Shown: positions 34,322-39,332 of the stretch, one piece after another
Layout of the letters: each line of letters starts with the position of its first letter
Position numbering within the stretch: position 1 is the stretch's first letter
Source: Candidatus Zhuqueibacterota bacterium
GTDB lineage: Bacteria > Zhuqueibacterota > Zhuqueibacteria > Residuimicrobiales > Krinioviventaceae
Assembly: GCA_016928775.1 (NCBI GenBank)
Contig: JAFGKD010000054.1
Location: forward strand, 64,001-103,332
Direction of reading: 5' to 3'
DNA: 39,332 bases
Made by a program: the position numbers and the translations under genes
The notes under the pieces: generated by a model
What the model saw: only the letters and a program-made list of their open reading frames with translations
Told to the model about the DNA's origin: nothing
Database searches by the model: none

Positions 34322-35314
34322 ATGAATAAAATCTGTATGGGCATCTGGGGCATGACCAATCTTCGCGATCGCTTCAATGTCAACGGCTTTAAAGAAGATG
34401 TGTCGGTCATCGAGCGCATCAAAATTATTGGCGAGACTGATGGCGTAGATGGCTTTGAGCTGCACGTTCCCACGGAAATTGATGAGTCAAATGCAAACGA
34501 GATCGAAAAAGTCATGCGCGATTATCATCTCGAGATGGTGCAGCTCTGCGGCCACACCTGGACGGAAAAACAGTACAAGTTCGGCGCGTTAGGTGATACG
34601 GATTCCACGGTTCGTAACGCCGCTATTGACCGAGTCAAATGGGCGCTGGATATGGGTGCCAGATTTAATGTCCCAATCAGTGTGCTCTGGCCGGCTACGG
34701 ACGGCAATGATTTTATGCTGCAGACCGATTATGTCGCCCTGTATGATCGTTATGTTGATTCCGTTCGTCAAATTCTGGATTATCTGCATCAAAACAAATA
34801 CACCACCAAAGTTTGCATCGAGCCAAAACCCTTTGAGCCGCGCTCCTGGATTATGATGGGCAACACGGCGTCAGCGCTCTCCATTGTCCAGGAAGTGAAT
34901 GATCCCAATTTTGGCATCAATATTGATGTCGGTCACGCTCTCATCGCCCGTGAAAACGTCGAGGATATGTTCTCGCTGGTGCTGCGCGCCGGCAAGCTCT
35001 ACCACACGCACTGGGACGACAACGACATGCAAGCCGACATGGACATCCCGCCCGGCTGCGCCAATTTTGAACGTATGGTCAGCATCCTTTACGTCCTGGA
35101 TCAAATGAACTATGACGGCTGGTTCGGCCTCGATCTGTTTCCCTATCGCGATGACTCGGTTGATTTTATGAAACTCTCGGTTGAAAACCTGCGACTCGGA
35201 CAAGAGGTGGTAAAGATGATGAATGAGCGCGGTGCGCGAGAGCTTCGCAAAACCGGCACGGACGGACCGGCAATGTCGCGGTTGTTGCGCGATTGTATGA
35301 TGCAAGTGAGGTAG
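34322..35314 (+). CDS. Xylose-isomerase-like TIM-barrel sugar isomerase
   Basis: Cytoplasmic TIM-barrel protein, 330 residues. IEPKPFEPR (166-174) mirrors the IEPKPNEPRGD segment of xylose isomerases, with E167 and K169 as metal ligand and catalytic lysine counterparts. D202 and H205 (INIDVGHA), H228/H230 and D232 (YHTHWDDND) and the late GLDLFPYR complete a probable two-metal site. It is shorter than true XylA, so an isomerase for another aldose/ketose pair or an epimerase is likelier. ATG 34322 follows GGAGGAGCT; the open frame extends upstream to 34232 but that part lacks a ribosome site and family similarity. It would supply a ketose for the kinase/aldolase steps. Confidence 0.84.
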   Translation: MNKICMGIWGMTNLRDRFNVNGFKEDVSVIERIKIIGETDGVDGFELHVPTEIDESNANEIEKVMRDYHLEMVQLCGHTWTEKQYKFGALGDTDSTVRNAAIDRVKWALDMGARFNVPISVLWPATDGNDFMLQTDYVALYDRYVDSVRQILDYLHQNKYTTKVCIEPKPFEPRSWIMMGNTASALSIVQEVNDPNFGINIDVGHALIARENVEDMFSLVLRAGKLYHTHWDDNDMQADMDIPPGCANFERMVSILYVLDQMNYDGWFGLDLFPYRDDSVDFMKLSVENLRLGQEVVKMMNERGARELRKTGTDGPAMSRLLRDCMMQVR

Positions 35315-35317
35315 CCC

Positions 35318-35436
35318 GAGTTTTAATGAGTTTTAACCCAATTAAATCTGAAATCTGAGATCGAAAATCTTTAATCGCTAATCAAAAGATTTCAGATTGA
35401 AGATCGGCGATCTCAAGTTTCAGATCTTCTGAACTA
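35318..35436. repeat. Word-like degenerate repeat with inverted arms between two isomerase-fold genes
   Basis: Begins with GAGTTTTAA twice at a 10-base period (35318, 35328), then overlapping AATCTGAAATCTGAGATC-type words. AATCTGAAATCT (35345-35356) has its perfect complement AGATTTCAGATT at 35387-35398, and AGATCG-G-CGATCT follows at 35401-35413. No gene and no T-run. The style is like the repeats in and after the E2 gene. Confidence 0.6.
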
Positions 35437-35464
35437 GCATATTATTCAAATAAAGGAGAAGATC

Positions 35465-36547
35465 ATGTCAGCAATTAAAGGCCCAGCCATTTTTCTCGCC
35501 CAATTCCTCCGAGACCAACCACCCTATAACAGTCTCGAAAACATTGGCGCCTGGGTGAAATCGCTTGGTTATCAGGGCGTACAAATCCCGACGTGGGATA
35601 GCCGCGTGATTGATCTCGAACAAGCAGAGGATTCCAAAGATTATTGTGATGAGCTGGTTGGATTGCTGCGGGGAATCGGCCTGGAGGTCACCGAATTGGC
35701 GGCGCATCTTCAGGGCCAAGTTTTGGCGATGAACAATGTTTACAAAACAGCCTTTGCCGGCTTTTATCCAAAAGGCTTGAGCGATCCCGAAATATTAAAA
35801 TGGGCGACAGATCAATTGAAAAAATCAATTATGGCTTCTAAAAATATGGGATTAACAGCAGTGCCAGTGTTGTCCGGAGGATTTGCCTGGCACATGGTCT
35901 ATCCCTGGCCACAGCGTCCGCCGGGATTAATTGACCAGGCGTTTGATGAGATGGTCAAAAGATGGAAACCGGTGCTCGATTTTGCAAACGAAAATGGTAT
36001 CACGATTGCGTACGAGCTGCATCCCGGCTCCGATCTTTTTGACGGCGCAACTTTCGAAATGTTTTTGGAAAAAACAAACGGTCATCCTGCCGCGTGCCTG
36101 AACTATGATCCAAGCCACTTTGTGCTGCAACAACTGGATTACGCACATTTTATCCAGCTTTACGGCGATCGCATCACGGCATTCCATGTCAAAGACGCCG
36201 AGTTTCGTCCTGATGGCCGTGTGGGCGTATACGGCGGCTACCAGGGCTGGGCGCAGCGCGCCGGTCGCTTTCGCTCACTGGGCGATGGACAGGTCGATTT
36301 TAAACGAGTGTTCACATTGCTCGCCGAAGCCGGTTATGAGAGCTGGGCGGTTTTGGAATGGGAATGCTGTCTCAAATCGCCGGAACAGGGCGCGGCAGAA
36401 GGTGCGCCGTTTATTGCCGAACACATTATTAAGACGACCGAGGTGGCGTTTGATGATTTTGCGGGGGGTGACTCGAATGCGGAGATGAATCGGCAGATTT
36501 TAGGACTCTCCATCGATAATGGAATTCCGCATTCCCGGGATCGATAG
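35465..36547 (+). CDS. Sugar phosphate isomerase/epimerase-like TIM-barrel protein
   Basis: Cytoplasmic AP-endonuclease-2-fold protein, 360 residues. Likely metal ligands are E184 and H186 (YELHPGSD), D215 and H218 (NYDPSHF), H241 (AFHVKDAE) and the Glu of VLEWECC. Relatives of this size are regularly encoded beside Gfo/Idh/MocA oxidoreductases, as here (next plus-strand gene), and some act as isomerases or as eliminases of 3-keto-glycosides. ATG 35465 has AAAGGAG upstream. The last 48 bases overlap, on the opposite strand, the end of an antitoxin gene. Confidence 0.86.
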   Translation: MSAIKGPAIFLAQFLRDQPPYNSLENIGAWVKSLGYQGVQIPTWDSRVIDLEQAEDSKDYCDELVGLLRGIGLEVTELAAHLQGQVLAMNNVYKTAFAGFYPKGLSDPEILKWATDQLKKSIMASKNMGLTAVPVLSGGFAWHMVYPWPQRPPGLIDQAFDEMVKRWKPVLDFANENGITIAYELHPGSDLFDGATFEMFLEKTNGHPAACLNYDPSHFVLQQLDYAHFIQLYGDRITAFHVKDAEFRPDGRVGVYGGYQGWAQRAGRFRSLGDGQVDFKRVFTLLAEAGYESWAVLEWECCLKSPEQGAAEGAPFIAEHIIKTTEVAFDDFAGGDSNAEMNRQILGLSIDNGIPHSRDR

Positions 36548-36709
36548 AAGATAGATCGTCTCGTTAATGGATCGCCAGTCTAACTCGGAAATGAGAACTG
36601 AATTTCCTCTTTTCCCGGTTATATGGATTGGCTCGCTGCTATCAATTGCGTCGTCTACAAGTTTGTAAAGATTGGCTCGAGCTTGAGTTATTGCGATAGA
36701 TCGCATCAT
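36500..36709 (-). CDS. Orphan Phd/YefM-type antitoxin
   Basis: Small DNA-binding antitoxin, 69 residues. The sequence follows the family pattern: SIAITQARANLYKLVDDA, then SEPIHITGKRGNSVLIS, then a C-terminal NETIYLLSIPGM that normally wraps the toxin. AAAGGAG precedes the ATG pair at 36709-36704, so it looks translatable. A YoeB/Doc toxin would be expected directly downstream on the minus strand, but that DNA is the plus-strand isomerase gene, with which the antitoxin end overlaps by 48 bases. No toxin is seen, so it is an orphan or a relic, sitting antisense in the sugar cluster. Confidence 0.85.
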   Translation of the reverse strand: MMRSIAITQARANLYKLVDDAIDSSEPIHITGKRGNSVLISELDWRSINETIYLLSIPGMRNSIIDGES

Positions 36710-36786
36710 TTGACTCCTTTATCAATACGTACGCAATAAAGAACGTTTTGTCAAATATTATTTTATCACCAAAAAGGGAGAAAAGA

Positions 36787-37911
36787 ATGGCCAGGAAAAC
36801 GAACGTCGGACTCATTGGCGCCGCCTTTATGGGGCGAGCCCACAGTAATGGTTATCTGGACGTCGGGTACTATTTTGATGTGCCACAACCGGTATTGCAT
36901 ACCGTCTGTGATGTGAATCAGTCGGCAGCCGAGGCGTTGGCGAAACAGTATGGTTGGCAACATACCGAATCCTCCTGGGAAAAATTGGTGGTCCGGGATG
37001 ATATCGATCTCATCGACATTTGTACCTCAAACAAAAGCCATATGCCAATTGCGGTTGCCGCGGCACAAAATGGCAAGCACATCATTTGTGAAAAGCCCAT
37101 TGCCATGTCAGCCGCTGAAGCCAAAACCATGTACGAGGCGGCTGAAGAAGCCGGTGTACGCCACATGACGGCGTTTAATTATCGGCGCGTACCCTCGATT
37201 CTTTTGGCCAAAAAAATGATCGATGAGGGCAAGATTGGCAAGATTTATCACTTTAATGCGGTCTATTATCAGGACTGGCTTGTCGATCCACACTTTCCCT
37301 TTGTCTGGCGGCACGATGTCAAAGAAGGTGGCTCCGGTGCACATGGGGATATGAATGCCCACACGGTGGACCTCGCCCGTTTTTTGGTCGGCGAGATTGC
37401 CGCCGTTTGTGCGGCGCAGGACACTTTTATTAAGGAACGTCGAACACCGGATGGCCATATGGCAAAAGTTACCGTGGACGATGCGCTCTATTTTATGGCA
37501 AAGTTTCAAAACGGCGCATTGGGTAATTTTATGGCCACGCGCTTTGCACATGGCCGAAAGAACTTTTTGCGACTGGAAATATTCGGCAGCGAAGGTTCGC
37601 TCGTTTTTAATCTGGAACGATTGAATGAGCTGGACTATTTTTCCCGTGCTGATGCGCCAGACACACAAGGCTTCCGCAACATTGTTGTCACCGAAAGCGC
37701 ACACCCCTATCTGAATCTGTGGTGGCCGCCGGGACACATCATCGGCTGGGAGCATACTTTTATTCATGAAATTGGCGATCTGCTGAGGGCTATCGATAAT
37801 GGACAGGGCGTCAAAGCTGACTTTTACGACGGCTATCGTTGCCAGCAGGTTTTGGATGCGGCGTGGGAATCATCGCTGAATAACAAATGGATGGCTATTC
37901 CGGAAAAATAA
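36787..37911 (+). CDS. Gfo/Idh/MocA family NAD(P)-dependent oxidoreductase
   Basis: Cytoplasmic sugar or cyclitol dehydrogenase, 374 residues. The Rossmann turn reads GLIGAAFMGRAH (8-19) and the conserved catalytic-lysine motif is EKP (102-104); the C-terminal half has the usual substrate motif with GDMNAHTVDLARFL. ATG 36787 follows GGGAG by six bases; an upstream in-frame ATG at 36748 has no such site. The preceding TIM-barrel gene and this one form a pair often seen in oxidation-based sugar routes (inositol, levoglucosan, 3-keto-glycosides). A VCBS lipoprotein gene follows 16 bases later. Confidence 0.92.
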   Translation: MARKTNVGLIGAAFMGRAHSNGYLDVGYYFDVPQPVLHTVCDVNQSAAEALAKQYGWQHTESSWEKLVVRDDIDLIDICTSNKSHMPIAVAAAQNGKHIICEKPIAMSAAEAKTMYEAAEEAGVRHMTAFNYRRVPSILLAKKMIDEGKIGKIYHFNAVYYQDWLVDPHFPFVWRHDVKEGGSGAHGDMNAHTVDLARFLVGEIAAVCAAQDTFIKERRTPDGHMAKVTVDDALYFMAKFQNGALGNFMATRFAHGRKNFLRLEIFGSEGSLVFNLERLNELDYFSRADAPDTQGFRNIVVTESAHPYLNLWWPPGHIIGWEHTFIHEIGDLLRAIDNGQGVKADFYDGYRCQQVLDAAWESSLNNKWMAIPEK

Positions 37912-37927
37912 ACAGGGAGCATGTATC

Positions 37928-39133
37928 ATGAAAAATTACAAAACACTTTTATTATTGTCTATGCCTAGTCTGTTTTCTTGTGCACCGCAGGCAAAGAAGG
38001 ACATCACCTGGAGACATTTGAGCAGTGTGAATAGCGAGATTGCTGTGCCGAATGACAGCAATCAGCAAACTGCTACAGCGCTGTTTGATATCAATAAAGA
38101 CGGCATCAACGATTTTATCATCACTGAACGCACTGCAGCGCCGTCGGTCATTGCCTATCTCCGTGTTGATGACGGCTGGGATCGCTATGTTGTTGACGAC
38201 GAGCCATTGCGCATCGAGGCAGGATCCGCTTTTGCGGATATCGATGGCGACGGTGACACAGACGTCGTTTTCGGCGGCGATGGTGGCAGTAATCAGGTCT
38301 GGTGGTGGGAAAATCCCTATCCGGATTTTGAGCCGAATACACCCTGGATGCGTCGTTTGATCAAAGACGGCGGTCCGAACAAACATCATGATCAAATTTT
38401 TGGTGATTTTGACGGAGACGGTCAACTGGAGCTTGTCTTTTGGAATCAGGGCGCCAACACACTCTATTTTGCCGAGATTCCGGATGATGTGAAAAATGTC
38501 GTTACGTGGGATTTGATCGCCATCTATACCTATGGCGATGAAAGCGAACCACCGCAGCGCGGATCGTATCCTAATTGGAAAAACGTGAACGAACATGAAG
38601 GATTGGCCAAAATCGATATCGATCTCGACGGCACGCTCGACATTATCGGCGCCGGTCGCTGGTTCAAATACCATGGCGACGGCACATTTGCAGTGCATGT
38701 CATTGATGATACGTATGCCTTTTCACGTTCGGCTGCCGGAGATTTTATTGAGGGCGGTCGGCCAGAAGTTTTTCTGGTTGTCGGCGATGGCCGCGCGCCA
38801 TTGATAATGTACGAATGGCAGAATGAGGAATGGATCGCCAAAACCGTCATCGACACCGTACAAGACGGCCATAGCATCGAGGTGCTCGATTTTAACGGCG
38901 ATGGTCACCTCGATCTCTTTAATGCCGAAATGCGCCTCGGCAACAATCCCGATGCCGTAACGCGAATTTTGTTAGGCGACGGCCAGGGTAATTTTGACGA
39001 TTATAGTGTCCATACAGGCTTTGGCCTGCACGAATCGCGCATCGCTGATCTGGATGGCGATGGCGATTATGATATTCTCGGCAAACCCTATACATGGGAA
39101 GCGCCACGACTGGATATTTGGCTGCAGGAATAA
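37928..39133 (+). CDS. VCBS/FG-GAP repeat lipoprotein
   Basis: Envelope lipoprotein, 401 residues, lipobox LFSC with Cys18. It carries calcium-loop repeats along its length (FDINKDGIND, ADIDGDGDTD, GDFDGDGQLE, IDIDLDGTLD, LDFNGDGHLD, ADLDGDGDYD), with one blade whose loop is degenerate (GDFIEGGRPE), consistent with a seven-bladed propeller. The VWWWENPYP segment matches the FWYENPF segment of the protein at 26049, indicating paralogy. GGGAG lies eight bases before ATG. It ends the sugar cluster; a ligand-binding role at the cell surface is inferred. Confidence 0.85.
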   Translation: MKNYKTLLLLSMPSLFSCAPQAKKDITWRHLSSVNSEIAVPNDSNQQTATALFDINKDGINDFIITERTAAPSVIAYLRVDDGWDRYVVDDEPLRIEAGSAFADIDGDGDTDVVFGGDGGSNQVWWWENPYPDFEPNTPWMRRLIKDGGPNKHHDQIFGDFDGDGQLELVFWNQGANTLYFAEIPDDVKNVVTWDLIAIYTYGDESEPPQRGSYPNWKNVNEHEGLAKIDIDLDGTLDIIGAGRWFKYHGDGTFAVHVIDDTYAFSRSAAGDFIEGGRPEVFLVVGDGRAPLIMYEWQNEEWIAKTVIDTVQDGHSIEVLDFNGDGHLDLFNAEMRLGNNPDAVTRILLGDGQGNFDDYSVHTGFGLHESRIADLDGDGDYDILGKPYTWEAPRLDIWLQE

Positions 39134-39332
39134 CTTTATTCGAAAAAAAAAGTTGACGCCTATGCGCTCCAGCGGCGGAATGCAGAAGAGGATGCTCAGC
39201 GGCCAGATATCCGACTCAATGCCGCGCGCAGAGCGATAGCATAAAATTATCACTGATTTTCATTATGTTTTAGAAACCCTCAAATTCTTGCATTTCACAA
39301 GCTGGTTCCGATTTCGAATTTTAATTTGTAGC
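39134..39332. other. 3' intergenic stretch with a GC-rich island
   Basis: After a run of nine A (39145 region), bases about 39153-39238 are clearly GC-richer than the flanks. CTAT-CGCTC-like arms near 39162 and GAGCG-ATAG near 39229 could close a structured element with one bulge. An AT-rich tail follows with ATTCTTGCATTT at 39284-39295, probably part of a promoter for a gene beyond the right edge. No protein is called. Confidence 0.4.

Noticed and set aside
24022..37911. A myo-inositol (iol) operon
   Set aside because: Fold classes overlap, but IolB, IolD and IolA are missing and the kinase has fructokinase motifs and not those of IolC.
37952..38698. 248-codon minus-strand open frame
   Set aside because: Shadow of the VCBS lipoprotein gene; the repeated GATGGCGAC codons keep the opposite strand open.

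Overview
The window looks like a chromosomal segment of a Gram-negative bacterium of the FCB supergroup, with a Calditrichota/KSB1-like lineage as the best guess. The grounds are a gingipain-type C25 peptidase with a FlgD-like C-terminal sorting domain (type IX secretion style), BACON-like and PEGA lipoproteins, VCBS/FG-GAP propeller lipoproteins, Tat-exported sugar isomerase-fold proteins and a small outer-membrane barrel. Base composition is moderate and intergenic DNA is AT-rich. No tRNA, rRNA, CRISPR or insertion sequence was found. Taxonomy is inference from gene content only.

Left part (1-7916): the 3' portion of a eukaryotic-type DNA topoisomerase IB that enters from off the left edge and keeps all five catalytic residues; a strong terminator; a 416-base AT-rich gap; a sigma54-type response regulator; a NUDIX hydrolase; a PEGA lipoprotein; an ABC-F ATPase; and a BACON-like lipoprotein closed by a bidirectional terminator.

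Middle part (7992-23194): a minus-strand pair (Tat-exported TIM-barrel protein, then a Gfo/Idh/MocA-type lipoprotein) behind a good sigma70-type promoter. It is divergent from a second sigma54-type regulator followed by another Tat-exported TIM-barrel protein. Together these look like an extracytoplasmic sugar-modifying module. Next come an M16 zinc protease, an outer-membrane barrel protein, the ClpS/ClpA pair and the large C25 peptidase.

Right part (23202-39133): about 16 kb of plus-strand genes starting with a GntR/UTRA regulator whose promoter is overlapped by a perfect 22-bp palindrome. The genes are a TPP-dependent 2-oxoacid dehydrogenase (E1 alpha, E1 beta, and E2 further on), a VCBS lipoprotein, a class II aldolase, a CbbY-like phosphatase, a fructokinase-like kinase, a sugar-porter MFS permease, a secreted GH31 glycosidase, two TIM-barrel isomerase-fold proteins, a Gfo/Idh/MocA oxidoreductase and a second VCBS lipoprotein. 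Read together, they suggest uptake and breakdown of a glycoside: GH31 release outside the cytoplasm, import, oxidation/isomerisation, phosphorylation, aldol cleavage, and 2-oxoacid oxidation to an acyl-CoA. The substrate cannot be fixed from sequence. An orphan Phd/YefM antitoxin lies antisense inside this cluster.

The most notable items are the eukaryote-like topoisomerase IB, the sugar cluster built around a dehydrogenase complex without a local E3, the E2 linkers that appear to be made of intergenic-type repeats, the two compartment-separated oxidoreductase/isomerase-fold sets, and a 12-mer (ATTCTTGCATTT) found three times in intergenic DNA.
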